DNA of 64,000 bases from Ciona savignyi. Taxonomy: Eukaryota; Chordata; Ascidiacea; Phlebobranchia; Cionidae. The DNA lies in contig CH003381.1 of NCBI GenBank assembly GCA_000149265.1, forward strand, positions 640,106-704,105, given 5' to 3'. Below are positions 35,201 through 46,850 of the stretch, in pieces. A model generated the notes under the pieces. It was not told the DNA's origin. It worked only from the letters and a program-made list of their open reading frames with translations, and made no database searches. Position numbers and translations under genes: made by a program. How positions within the stretch are numbered: the first letter of the stretch is position 1; the number at the start of each line of letters is the position of its first letter.

Positions 35201-38200
35201 AGGGTGACAAAACAAATGATAAATCAATTGTCAAAACATTGCATTTTCCAGATGCGACAAAATCTTTCCCTCCCACAACCAAGGCCTCTATCTGTACAAG
35301 AATATTCTTTCTGTGCTATCTGTCCAGCACCAGACAATCTACATATTCTGTGTAAGTTCCGATGTTGAAACTTGTCCAGTATAGTTTTGTGGAAGATCTG
35401 AGTGACACCAACCACCTTTTAAACCCTAAATTTTGATGTCTCACCACATGTCACAATTTAATCACCCTATGTCACAAATGTTATAATGCCCCTAGTTTTG
35501 TGGATGATCTGAGCGACATCAACCACCTATTAAACCTTAAATTTTGCCGTCTCAACCCAAGTCACAATTTATTGTATTATTTTTGCAGGTGGTTGAAGGG
35601 AAATTGGTTCAAACTCATAAAATCGGTCGCTTTTGTTTTGATGACGATGAGCTGTTATTATCTCCACAAAGCAGTCGAACAAATGAATTTGTGTCGAGAC
35701 AACCTTTTCATGATGTCATGTTCAACTCGTTGAAACACAGGTCGACAATAGGAGCATCTTGTTTATCGTTGGGAAATGCAGGGAGCATTATAACATGGGC
35801 GATCATTACATTACCAGATGTCCAAAGTGAAGTTAATGGGGCTGTTGCAGTGTGTTAATGATGACAAGGGCATTGTTACAGGGATTGGTCAACCAATTTA
35901 CCTATTATGGCATTTGGTTTAGGCAGTATTTGCTAAGTGCTTTTACTAAGTACATAACCAACTAATAGATATGTCCTTATCCGAATCAGTCGGTTTCTAT
36001 AATTATTGTAGAATCTAGAATTTCCAACCACTTTAAAATAGACTGAAAGGTTATGCAAAAATCACTTTTTAAACTAAATTGGTAAAGAAAAAGAGAACTG
36101 CATGTTTGTTTAATAAAATAATTTTTAATTATAATCATCATAACTTTTTTATTTTGAATCAAAATTTATAAATAAAACTTTATTTTGTTTCACTATGAGC
36201 ACCTAGTTTGAAATTGGTAGTATCAAAAAAACAATTTTAAATCATTTCCTCTTTGAATTTAGATCTTGATTTCAAAACGGACTTTCCTAAGAACCAGCAG
36301 CTGGTTTTGACCCTGAAACCTTTCTGCTTATTATACTTATCAGTATTTTGTGTTTTTGTCCATTTTTCCAGAATCTTTAAAGTGGTGTTTGTTGGTATTA
36401 TTAATTATCATTCATATTATCATTTTTCAGGTTAATAACGTATCTGTACAAGGATGCACTGAACAGGGGGAGGGAAAGTGTGCAGAGATTCTACCAGCAT
36501 TTTGATTTTTTTGAAGATCTTCGATTGTTGCGAATGCAATTGCTCGATGAAGACCATTTGTTGCTGAAGGTTGGTTGCTCAGCCATATCGTGCTATTTTA
36601 AATATAAACATTTAAAAAATATTAAAATTTTGCGTCTGAAAATTATAAATATTACTTGTGGTTAAATAATATACGACTTTGAAAGAACTGCGAAATTTTG
36701 TGGACGAATGTTATAAATATTACTTGTACACCAACAATACAGAAATTTAAAGAAACAGTGAAATTTTATAAAGGGAATATTTCTAATTTCTAGTTTATTT
36801 ACCTTGGAAAGAAACTCGCTAAAAATATGTGTTAATTTTTTGCATTTTACCTACCCAACATTTTAAATAGACAAGTTGTTTAAATAATTTAAATATTTAA
36901 TATGTATAAATAGTGGTTTATATTTAAACCAATCTTTTTTATTTATAACAATACCAAGTTATGCTTTGGGCATGGACAAAGACATGCTTGATTTTGGCAC
37001 CGATTGTGCTCTTGGGATATTATTTAATTGGTTCCAACATATTCAGATTATCAGGACAAAAACTGATACGTGGGGCGACGAAATATGTCTGACAAATAAA
37101 AGTCACCAAACCTTAAATTGCATGTTGTCCGACAGGTTATTCTGGTGGTTTAGTACGTTGCCTTTCAGCCAAAAGGTTGCAGGTACGAAATTGGTTGCTA
37201 GCTAGTCGGTTGTGTACCGTGGGCAAGGCACTTAACGAACATTGCCCGAACCCAGTGGATTAATGGGTTCTACTAAATTGAAGGAACATGTAAATTAATA
37301 CACGACACACTGTTATAGCTCAGGTAACCTGACGATGTGTGTGAGGTGATCTGATTGGCTGTGTGTTAACCCCCTTGGTTTTTCCATTCACAGGGATAAG
37401 CATGAATATCCTATCCTATGTTATTAAATGCAGTATGCTGGGGTGGACGTGGTTGGCTTGCGAATACAGGAACCGAATTCCCAACCTTCCTGTTTCGTGG
37501 TGTACAACTTCCGCAATGCACAAGTGCTTGCTGTGTACGAAAACACTTCAAATTACCTCCTGAAAATCTTCGAAGATCATCCCGGCATCTTTCGACAGGC
37601 GGACGCAATAAGAGGTCACCACCACACTGCATGCCCGGATGTATACAGCAGTCAAATACAACAAAGGTGAACAAAACAATAGTCAGCTCATGGTAACCAG
37701 TCCGGTTACTTATTTCATTTGAATATAACATTGCATAAACCTGTCCGGTTACTTATTTCATTTGAATATAACATTGCATAAACTTGTTCGGTTATTTTTT
37801 GTGTTTCTTTTGAAAATAACATTGCATAAACCTGTCCGGTTACTTATTGTATTTCATTTGAATATAACATTGCATAATAGGATAGGATATTCATGAATCA
37901 TGTTAATCCCCGTGAATGGGAAAACCAAAAAATAGCTGAAGCATAGCGTAGGATATTTATGTTTGTTCACATGAATAGGAAAACTTTAACACATGGGCAA
38001 TCATCAAATCCCCTCACGCCCACCGTGGGGTTACCGGAGCTATTGCAATGTGTTGTGTATGATTCACACGTTCCTTTAATTATGTATTACCCATTAATCC
38101 GCTGGGTTCAGGCAATGTCCATTAAGTGCCTTGCCCAAAGACACAAAAAACAAGCTAGCGACCAGTTTGGGACTTCTAATCCTTTGAAATGAAAAATTAT

Positions 38201-39338
38201 AAATTGAAATTTTGATGTTACTTATTTTCACGGTGCTTTTGATTACCATTTACTGCGATAACTCCTTGTCTCAACTACTCCTATCAGCATCATCATTACC
38301 ACAGGTTCAAAGACACGATAGTGAATGCAAAGTACGGAGGCAACACAGAAGCAGTGAAGCGCTTGCTTGTCCAACTCCCCATACCTGCGCAACTGCACAG
38401 CGCAAGTCCATACCTTGATCTAGCATTGTTCAGTTACGATGATAAGTGGATCTCGGCGGTGGAGAGGCCCAAAACAAGCAACGATTATCCAATAAGGTTT
38501 GTATGATGATTATCCGTGTATTAGCTTTCCTACCTGAAAGTATATGTTGGTAAAGTGTAAGTTTATCATTGCTTTTTTGTGTGACCAAATGTGCTAATGT
38601 TATGAAATAATAATCAGATCACCTATTAACAGTGTATTTTGTGTGTGACTGTTTTGATCAGCCATAAAGATTATCATGATATTCTGTCCTTAACATGCAT
38701 GTGTGCATTCGGTAATCTCAAGTTTCAACACCCCTTATCCTAACTGTCTTTGATATCGTTTATTCAGCCGATTTAAAACTCGTAGAATAACTAAAATAAT
38801 CTGACTATTTACGCCTGTCCAACTCTTGCAATTTAACTGTGAGCATATCGTCTCAAACCGTTGTTAACTACCAATTCCCTTGCCTACTCGGAGATGGACA
38901 GACATATTTCATCGGAATGATGAGTTCTAACAAACTAAAAAAAACGTTTAAATCATACATAACACACTGCAATAGCTCCGGTAACGCGACGGTGAGCGCG
39001 AGGTAATATGACGATTGCCCGTGTGTTAACCCCCTTTGCGTTTTCCATTCACGGGGATAAACATGAATATCCTTCTATTTATTTTCTCTCCAACCCTTCC
39101 TCACAGATTTTACTCGCGAGAATCCGGCCTTCTAAGATTCCAGATTCGAGCTGGAATGGTCCCATCTGCACCACTGCAGTCCTCATCACCACGCGGTAGA
39201 TTGGTGGCTTTCACATTTCACCCACACGAGCCATTCGCAATCTCGGTACAGCGAATAAATGCTGAATATGTTGTTAACTTCCACTTCCGTCATATACCTA
39301 TAACTCATCAGTCAGCAACCGAAGGTCCACCCGATTAA
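32267..39338 (+). CDS. DET1: DET1 homologue, CUL4-DDB1 ubiquitin ligase component
   Basis: Ten exons: 32267-32364, 33647-33849, 34181-34364, 34701-34904, 35252-35351, 35589-35740, 36431-36569, 37434-37666, 38305-38496, 39107-39338. All phases agree, giving 578 residues (human about 550). Matches to human DET1 run end to end: [133 protein letters not shown] and [12 protein letters not shown]. The ATG at 32267 is supported by an in-frame stop just upstream and by VRKFSPQN. Known role: nuclear adaptor with COP1, DDB1 and CUL4 in substrate ubiquitination (c-Jun in mammals). The C-terminal tail after NFHFRH is longer than in human. Confidence 0.95.
32572..32953. mobile_element. hAT-like MITE in DET1 intron 1, 8-bp TSD
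   Basis: The ends share GTATGGAAAGTACG in inverted orientation (left from 32575, right ending about 32951). Flanking copies TCTTACAT at 32564-32571 and 32954-32961 make an 8-bp target duplication. The interior carries several GTGTGCA/TGCACAC blocks in both orientations. Confidence 0.65.
33463..33599 (-). repeat. SINE-like repeat, head missing
   Basis: Tail TAGGATAGAATAGAATATTC and 3' body are present; the head half is missing, as expected for 5'-truncated retroposition. It ends 48 bases before DET1 exon 2 (33647). Confidence 0.75.
35382..35571. repeat. Local direct duplication in DET1 intron 5
   Basis: TAGTTTTGTGGAAGATCTGA and the following sequence (35382-35459) recur with changes at 35493-35571 (TAGTTTTGTGGATGATCTGA). 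The second copy runs almost to the acceptor of exon 6 at 35589. Confidence 0.7.
37129..37419 (+). repeat. tRNA-derived SINE-like repeat, plus-oriented reference copy
   Basis: From its 5' end: a tRNA-like head with A-box-like TTCTGGTGGTTTAGTACG and B-box-like GGTACGAAATT (37182-37192); a unique body with TTAATGGGTTCTACT and CACACTGTTATAGCTC; and a tail GGGATAAGCATGAATATCC followed by TATCC repeats. A copy at 59661 has the better B box, GGTTCGAAACT. Order and parts fit a pol III-transcribed SINE. It lies in DET1 intron 7, and its tail ends about 14 bases before the acceptor of exon 8. Confidence 0.75.
37694..37876. repeat. Tandem repeat, four units of about 44-50 bases, DET1 intron 8
   Basis: Four tandem units share CCGGTTACTTATTTCATTTG and GAATATAACATTGCATAA. 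The third unit is most diverged. The array abuts the SINE at 37878. Confidence 0.85.
37878..38195 (-). repeat. SINE-like repeats, one nested or adjacent to another
   Basis: Two tail segments occur in a row, TAGGATAGGATATTCATG at 37878 and GCGTAGGATATTTATG near 37945, followed by a single body and head. A second copy appears to have landed in or next to the tail of the first. DET1 intron 8. Confidence 0.65.
38911..39075 (+). repeat. SINE-like repeat, 5' truncated
   Basis: Plus-oriented 3' half with CACACTGCAATAGCTCCGG and tail GGGATAAACATGAATATCC. It ends 31 bases before the last DET1 exon. Confidence 0.75.
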
Positions 39339-40576
39339 CTGGTCCACTCTGTTTCCCACAAAAATCGAACTGGTCCGTATAAGTAACAATGCGTTAGATA
39401 AAATGTATCTGTTCTGGTACCCTTATGGGTATGCGGTGCAATTATGAGTAAAGGCCAACCCTTTAAAACAACCGTTTTGTTATTAAAACAAAATATTGAT
39501 ATTTTTCTAAATATTAAAAAGTTCAAAAAGGCTAGATAACTCGTACAAATATTTTCCAAATATATACAAAAATACGACACTGCCATATCATTATGCCGGA
39601 ACAACGGTTTTCCAGTTTTACGAGGGATTTTGCATTCGAACCGACCCGAAAAGTGTGCTGTAGGGATTTAATCACACATATATACGAGAAAAATTTGGTA
39701 AAATCAAACCTATAGAGATACGTTTAAGACGAATCGTTTTAAAAAAGTTTCTGCGTTTTGAAATGTTTTAAAAGACAATTGGCAACCAGCGATTTGATCC
39801 TCTCTGTTGCACAATTTTTTAGTTTCTTTCTAATTTTTGTTTTCTTCACTACTGCCCTATAACCTTTATCTTGTACCTTCGTTTTCGTTTTCTTTTTTCT
39901 TTTTTTTGAAAGCATGGCTACGGTGCGTTTCTCTGCTATTTTGTATTCCACAAAAGTGCAGCATTATGCAAAGCTCAATAAATAACGAGGCTAAAACACG
40001 AGTCGTTCTATGCAGGGTAGGATATTAAAGTCTGTTATGTACAAATGCAAACGGCATTATCACACGATGCAAGCGTCACCATCTCGGGTCCAACATGGTG
40101 TTAAAGCTATGACAATAATAGTATTAATTTTATGGGTTCAGGCACAATGTCTCTTTAAAGCAAGCTTCTGGTTTCGATTTGTGCAATATTTCTATTGAAA
40201 ACACGTGCTACCAGCAAAGCCATTTCATTGGACGAAAATTTGGTTGTATAATAAACCTGTCTAAATTCAGACCAACCACCTTAGTTTTAAGCATGTTTGG
40301 CTGTTTGCCAGTCTATTAGACTAAACATAAATACCGTAAAACCTATAGACGCCATCTCTAATAGAACAACACTTTAACAGAATGGTTGAAGAATAGATTG
40401 CCGTGGCGCTCAAATAGAGGTTTTAAGGTAAGTGTTTAAATATAGGATTCGCTGTCTCAATATAAACGCTAAACGATTCGGAGACGTACAAATATTTAGA
40501 AAGAACAGTATATTTTAAATTAAACAGTAAAGCATTCATACACGGAAGACTTGCATACAAGTTTGGTATTTGATTT
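39339..40576. other. Spacer between DET1 and PRC1 copy 1 (convergent)
   Basis: This holds the 3' ends of two convergent genes, with no coding exon seen. The segment shared with 53898 onward begins near 40185 (CAATATTTCTATTGAAAA), which marks the left edge of the duplicated unit. Confidence 0.6.
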
Positions 40577-40761
40577 TCAAAAGAAGTCCACCCCAATTGC
40601 ACTGCTTCTACAGTTCGGTTGTTGCTTTAATACTCCGTTAAATTCACCAACAAATTCATCAGCCGCAAGCAAACCATGGTCGATGGTGTCGTCTGATCGG
40701 TGGGGTTCGTTCTGAATGGTTTCGCTAAACATCGCAGCGGTCGCATTCTGACGATCCTGTT

Positions 40762-40845
40762 AAAAATTAAGGACAACACACCAAAAATTAAGGATAACAC
40801 ACCAAAAATTAAGGATAACATTAAGGATAATGTTAAAAATTAAGG
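40762..40845. repeat. Minisatellite beside the last PRC1 copy 1 exon
   Basis: About four units of CCAAAAATTAAGGATAACACA lie just upstream (in transcription) of the terminal exon. The right-hand copy has about seven units, so the array has changed length since duplication. Confidence 0.8.
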
Positions 40846-42329
40846 ATATACAGGAAAACACACCTTCACCACCCATCCAGTAGTATGGGAATGAGGTATA
40901 CTGTAAATCTGGGCTCATTACTTCCATAACAATCTAAGGCACACCATTTTGCATGGTTGCTTATCACTCAGTGAGCATTTTAACGATAACAGTATTTTAA
41001 GAATTATCCGAGTTTTTCCAGGTTTTTCGAACCCGTAATGAACTCATCACTAAGATCGTTTTTATAAAGAAATATTTACGGTGGGTCGTAATAAAACTGT
41101 AAGCTTACGATGACATAAAACCATATTTTACGACTCCCCACGGGGTTAGTTACATATTGTGCATGTGTTGTTCAGTCAAAATGAATAAAGTAAATCTACC
41201 TTCAACGACGATAGATATCCAACTTGATTTCCAAGTCTGTCTGCGTTTGGAACATGAAGGCGTAGCAGACCATAATCTGTCAAAATATGTTTTTAACTGT
41301 TTAGGAGTTTTTCATCCACTTTGCACAATATTGACCTATTTTAATGGATTTAAAAGTCGTTCAGTAGTCACGATTCGTCCTTAGATATCTGTTTTGATAA
41401 AAATCGACCAAACTTTAAAATATAATTTGCTACAAAAAGGTTAAATGAGGTTACATACCTTTGTTTTCACCCTTTGTCAAGAACACGTTCCGTATGTTGC
41501 TTTCGGATTTACTACGTCGACGTCTCTTTCTTATTTCCTTTGCTTGTTGAATTAGATCCTCTCTGTTTGACATCGTGTCAGTGGTCCAAGCTGAAGTTCC
41601 TGCGCCTGTACAAGGTGTTGTTGTTGGGAACGATCAACATTACTTAACTGATTGATTGGATAAATCTAAATCTCAACGTGTACTGGGCATCCGCAAATAT
41701 ATTGGCAATAACACCGGATAGTGGTAATAGCCCAATCGTCAGATTTAGTGTATGGTTGTGATAGGTTTACGCCACCAACAGATAAAAGCAACCCTGTTAA
41801 TTAAGGTTACAAGTATTTGCCTTGATATAAGTAAAAAAACAATGATTTCGAAAAACCCTTAACATTTAAATTAAAACAGACACCATGGAATGATTGACTC
41901 AATGGCTGGAATCGACAGCAAATTTTACAATCTACCTGCTTTTTCCTTATTGGTCTTTCGAGGACGCGACGCGTATTTCCCAACTATCGACTTTACCGGG
42001 TAACTTCGAATATCTCCCCATGACGTGATGTATCCAGCCGAGCTGTCGTCCATGCTCCGATCATCGTGACGCTTCTTCTTCGATGCCGGAGGATGAAGAA
42101 GCTTTTTGAGGTCGGATTTCTTCGGGTTGGAGCTGCCATATCTCGCTTCTTCTTCCGTTTGCTTTTTTCTTTTCATTTTCCGATTATTAATAAAGCTCGA
42201 GTGAATTCTATCCAAGTCTTCCCACTTGGCGGCGAAATATTCCTCAAGGTTCTTCCCATTGACGATAAAGCGATCGTTACCTTATGAAGATTTTTATTTT
42301 TTTGGTGGTTAGCTAAAAAACAACAAATT

Positions 42330-42610
42330 GTGCGCTTAGCGCGAGTTGGTGGTCTTAGACCGAAACCCCTACGTGCAACGTGGAAATTAATCCACTCGGG
42401 GTAGTATCCCTAGTATGTGGGTGCTGGCAGAGACACCCTCCCAGGTATCTCTTCACAGCGTGCAAGCCACGTAGGGAGGGGTGGTATTCCATTGTTTAAG
42501 GTAACCCGAAAACCTTTATTTACGCCCTGCGACTGGAGACTGCGTTGGGTAACCGCATTACTGCAGAGTAATACGATTCTCGCAGCTCAGACCGGGTCTT
42601 TGAATTCTCA
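42330..42610. repeat. Repeat of unknown class in PRC1 copy 1 intron
   Basis: The block starting GCGCTTAGCGCGAGTTGGTGG and containing GGGTGCTGGCAGAGACACCC is also in the right unit at 56215-56510, so it predates the duplication. Its composition is GC-richer than its surroundings. I do not recognise the family. Confidence 0.4.
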
Positions 42611-42829
42611 CATTCACTGGTCAACAAAAACATAGTTTTTTTTTAAAACGAGAACAAGAACACTTAATTCTGGCTAACATCGAGGCGCTGATTCTGAATC
42701 TGGCATTAGTTTTCTGCTAGCACATCAGGATTTTGAGATATGAGGGGTATGGTGTGTAAGATTGAGTGTTATTTGTATCCCTTAAATGACCATATTTCTG
42801 CCATTAACATGGCTGCTGGAACTTCAAAA

Positions 42830-42980
42830 ACTTTCCGAATCTGTAGACCAACATTTTTTCTTCTTTTATCTTAGCCAGGCTTAATTATAGCATGGGAAAC
42901 TTTAACACAGAAATTCAAAACCATTTGAATTCTGTTTTGCCATAGCTTTCACAAAGTTCTTTATTAATCCTAGCTTGATA
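42830..42980 (-). pseudogene. Transposon protein remnant with LPPLHIKLGLIKNFVKA block
   Basis: The minus strand reads LLPPLHIKLGLIKNFVKAMA followed by GFEFLC, then several stops. I recall the LLPPLHIKLGL block from a widespread group of unnamed transposon-associated proteins in insects and cnidarians. A further piece about 100-250 bases upstream in transcription (about 43060-43200) reads LSKEKAELIALRLKER in one frame and FKVEGFLCYCHDIEELF in another. Confidence 0.55.
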
Positions 42981-43465
42981 TGCAATGGTGGCAATAAAAC
43001 TTAAAAAATATAAAAAAAAAACAATGTGAACTATAGTTTAAAACAGCTCTTCAATATCATGGCAATAGCAAAGAAATCCCTCAACCTTGAAGGCCGAAGA
43101 CAAGTCCCAATTGCGCTTACTTTGACATCTTTTTCAACCATATTCGTTCTTTTAACCTCAATGCAATGAGCTCCGCGTTTTTCCTTGGAAAGACATTGAT
43201 CTCTAATTAAGTCATTTAAATGTTTTTTGTGAAAATAAGATGGGATCCTCTGTGGTATCAGATTCTGTGTACATTAATCCGCCAGAGTTGTGTTAATCAG
43301 TACTTTAAGTAAAGGTAGTGGAGGTACTGGTGGTGGCATTAATTTATTATAAGGAACAGGGGTCCTTACTGAATCCAGGTTGGAATGTGTTATTTTGTCT
43401 CTGTTTAAAGGATAAACCCTTTGATTTTGTAAAAAAAAAACCAATATTGACAGTGATCGTCAGCG

Positions 43466-43729
43466 TCACGCCAAATCATTGGGATGAATAAACGGCATAG
43501 AAGGAGACCATTTATATAGCCAGTTGTGCAAGCCTAAGCTGCATATCTTGCATATTTTATGGGATGCCCAGGTATTATCTTGGTTGCCCCATGGGTAACC
43601 AAAATATGCCGCATACATCTTTTTGATATCATGAGTGATTCTTTGCTGTTTTTTGCTTGTAAACTTTCCACAGACAAAGAAAAATCGATCTGTATGGTTT
43701 AAGAAGTTTCTGGGCATTATGATAGGCAA
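43466..43729 (-). pseudogene. Transposon-encoded N-terminal zinc-binding region, fragment
   Basis: An 87-residue open frame with spaced Cys and His: DRFFFVCGKF, then YFGYPWGNQDNTWASHKIC, then CSLGLHNW. The C-x-x-G, H-x-x-C-x-x-C arrangement fits the start of the same transposon protein as the block at 42830-42980, in the expected order on the minus strand. It ends at a stop at 43466, so it is not functional alone. Confidence 0.5.
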
Positions 43730-45157
43730 TATATTTAGAAATTACTTGTAAAAATACTATGTATATTACTATTTTACAACTACAGAAATAACAAATTTAT
43801 TTGGATACAATATATTACCATATAATGTTAATATAATTCCCTCAGTTCCGCCTACCAGTGGTATGTCCTACATTTTTCACTCTCTACACTAACTGTACTC
43901 TTCTCTACACTTAAATAAACTTGTCAAAATATCCTTTCATCCCTTCCTTGTTATTTAGAGCTTGCACTTGGGGGGTTGTTTTTTCCATTTAAGAAATGTA
44001 TGTTACTATTGTATATTGGACGGTAAAACAAAAATTGATTTAAAATTGTACAACCAAAATATCTCAAAATTCCTGATGTGCTAGAGAAAAAGTAAAATTA
44101 TTTTTGGATTCTGCATTAAAAATACTTTAAGATACGATCATTAGAATCTTTGTTTAAAATTTGCTGTTGACCAGTGATCGAAGTAATATGATTCTAGGGC
44201 AGGAAAAGATGAATATAGGTCACGTTCGTACCAAAATGAATAAAGCAAAAATGTTTCTTACCTTATTCAAATAGAAGATAATTGCCGAAAGTACAGGCAT
44301 TATGTGTCTAAACTACAATTTGTGGCGTCCCATGTTAGTTTAACTTAACATAAGCGGAAAGAGGAAAATTTGATACCGTAAAAACGAAGTTTACGGCACC
44401 CTTCAATGTTCATCAAACTGTAAATTTTGAGAAAGCAAAGTTCAATCGAGTTTAATGGATGTACCTTTGTTCGTTTCGGAGATTTCCAAAATTTGTTTTT
44501 CTTGTTTCACCAGTTGATGTTTAAGTGCCTTGCGCGCCCTCTCATCTCTAAGCAACTGACCACCTGTAATACGAGAAATCAATTTAAATTGCCGGTTTTC
44601 TGTCGCACGCTCAGATCAGTCAAACCCATTACACTACTGCACGGCATGTATGTTGAACTCCCTATGATGTGTACCTTTTCACTACAAATTAGCCTAAGCT
44701 ATGATAAGCAACATATGAAAGAATATTATTGCCATCTCTGGGGGCAGAAAAACACAGGGTTGTTAAAACAGAGTTATTTGTCAAATAACCTGTGCCCACA
44801 GTTGGGTTAAGGTACGAGTCTAACAGTTTTTTGTTTAGCTTTAACCCATTTCACAAGTAGGTCACAGTCATTTCGGCTAACGGTCGACGTTCACTCTACC
44901 ATTTGACTGCATGTTATGTATGTTACAGTAGCGACAAGTCTCATTACCTCTGTTCTTCAGGCGCTCAGGATCCTGGCTTTTTTGGTGTAGTTCAATCAAT
45001 TTTTCAAACGAGTTGTCCCAATCATGCAATGGTTTCGTTATTCGTGCTCTTTGCGCCATGCCCCTCTTTATATTTTCAGCCTCCTTTTCAAAGTTTTCTG
45101 TGTGACTTCGCAACTGCTCGTTCTGTAAATTGACATGCAGTGAATAAGTTGACAAGC

Positions 45158-45308
45158 AGTGCCATTCTCTGATCACCTTGCGCCCTTCTTTGGGTTACCG
45201 GAGCTAATGCAGTGTATGTTGCTTAATTTTTGGCAGAATTTATTAATCCAATCGAATGGGTTCGAACGATGCTATGTGTTTAGACAAAGTAAACATCCGA
45301 CTAGGTAT
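45158..45308 (-). repeat. Degraded SINE-like fragment, shared by both units
   Basis: CTGATCACCTTGCGCCC and GGTTACCGGAGCTAATGCAG mark the family. It lies directly upstream of PRC1 exon 6 in transcription. The same fragment is in the right unit at about 57520-57672. Confidence 0.6.
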
Positions 45309-45406
45309 ATGCAATTAAAAATTATCAAATGATGTCAAAAATAACTTGAGAGAAATCCTTTTTTTAAATACCGATTTATATTTCCAGAGTCACCTATTTT
45401 CTAGAA

Positions 45407-46227
45407 CAGGGATGTCCAACCTGCGACCCCCGCGGGGCCGCATTGCGGCCCGCCTGAGATTTTTGTGCGGCCCACTAGTCATTTTCACTCCAAGTATAGT
45501 ATTTTGAACTTAGCCTAATTAAAATGTATCAGTCAGGTTTAGGGGCGCAGTAAACATCAACACTGCAGAAAAAAACAGACTGACAAAACACTTAAAGATG
45601 AAATTAATGGCTTTTAATTGTTTCTTTATGTACCCATTTAGGGTTGGAATTAAGGGATCGCAAATAGCTATTCGCCAACCGTTTTCTAAAGTTCGTGAAT
45701 TACAAAATTTAACAAAATCGAGAAAATTTAAATTACCGATACTGATATCGCGCACTTTTTAATAATAAATCCTCAATACGTTAATATAACATTGTTTGCC
45801 TTCAACATAACAATATTTATTTACCTTGCATTGTTCGCGTATAATAAGCATTGCTAACATAAGGCAAGGATCGCCATTATGCGTTAATATACCTCGATTC
45901 CTTTATTTATGATTGGCGAGATGCCGCACAGCCCATTTGAATTCACTTTTATTGCAATTCATCATTACTGTACTACTAAATAACGTTACTGTCTGCTTTA
46001 TGAAATAAATATTATTCTGGTCGTTTAAGGCAATTTATTGTAACCAAAAATGTTTTGCGCGCTTACGCGCGAATACAATTTTCTTCTTAACCACGCATTT
46101 CGCAAATCGGTTCAAAACCATTAATTCGAACCCTGCCATTTTTATTTAAATTTAATAGGTTCTGTGGCCCATTGAACTATTTCAAGTGACAATGCGGCCC
46201 ATTACAATAAAAGTTTGGACATCCCTG
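45407..46227. mobile_element. hAT-type non-autonomous element, 821 bp, 8-bp TSD, only in left unit
   Basis: The ends are CAGGGATGTCCAACCTGCGA and, inverted, CAGGGATGTCCAAAC. GCGGCCC blocks lie inside both ends. Flanking TTCTAGAA at 45399-45406 and 46228-46235 is the 8-bp TSD. The right unit has the empty site near 57767 (CCTATTTCCCAGAAGAACGT). No transposase is recognisable. Confidence 0.9.
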
Positions 46228-46521
46228 TTCTAGAAGAACGTGACTACACAAAGATTCCTAGAAAGCACCAAGTATCGGAACTAAAAAAACGTTTACCGTC
46301 CCATTCTCATAAAGATCAAAGCCAAGCATGCTATCATCATCCAACATATAAGCTTGACTACGAAGTGATTTTATATTGGCGATTGCGCTTTCCATTCGTT
46401 TAAGAAGTTGTCCTCGTACAATTAATTTTAATTCAGAAGAATATTTGTCCAATCTGTTAACCAACGATTCTTCAATCTGCAACACAAGGTTTTGCCACGA
46501 CATCATACATAGTATCTAAAG

Positions 46522-46850
46522 CAGTGGTTCCCAACCTTTTTTAGTGTCGGGGCCAAATTTCAAATTTTAGAATACGTATGGAGCCGCATGAAAACACTCA
46601 TGAAAACACACTGCTTTAAGAAAACAGTGACGTAACAATAGCAGCCTTTTTCACAACTTTCCTTGCCTCTAATCTAAACTATGAAGTAAAAACTCTTTTC
46701 CCAGCCTTCATACTAAGCAAGGGTAATTTTAGAATACTAATTTTATTTTTTTTATTATTAGAATCAGATTCTAATATTTTTTTAGGGGATTTTCAAAGGT
46801 CAATGAGAGCCGCAAGAAGGCTAGCTGGGAGCCGCGGTTGGGAATGACTG
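46522..46850. mobile_element. hAT-type MITE, 329 bp, 8-bp TSD, only in left unit
   Basis: It begins CAGTGGTTCCCAACC and ends GGTTGGGAATGACTG, which are imperfect inverted repeats. The TSD ATCTAAAG lies at 46514-46521 and 46851-46858. The right unit has the empty site ATCTGAAGCATTG near 58058. Confidence 0.9.

Larger units (their letters stand above)
42615..44176 (-). mobile_element. Degraded 1.56-kb DNA transposon with CACTGGTCAACA termini
   Basis: The inverted ends are CACTGGTCAACA (42615-42626) and its complement TGTTGACCAGTG (44165-44176). The right PRC1 unit lacks the whole segment: its sequence joins ACATT directly to ATCG. On the minus strand it holds broken pieces of one protein (see 43466-43729 and 42830-42980). 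Ends beginning CACTG suggest the CMC (CACTA/Chapaev) type. No clear TSD was found, so precise loss from the right unit is also possible. Confidence 0.65.

Noticed and set aside
41157-41384. Plus open frame also seen at 54973-55167
   Set aside because: It is antisense to the PRC1 3' intron and kept in both units only because they are recent duplicates; no splice or family support.
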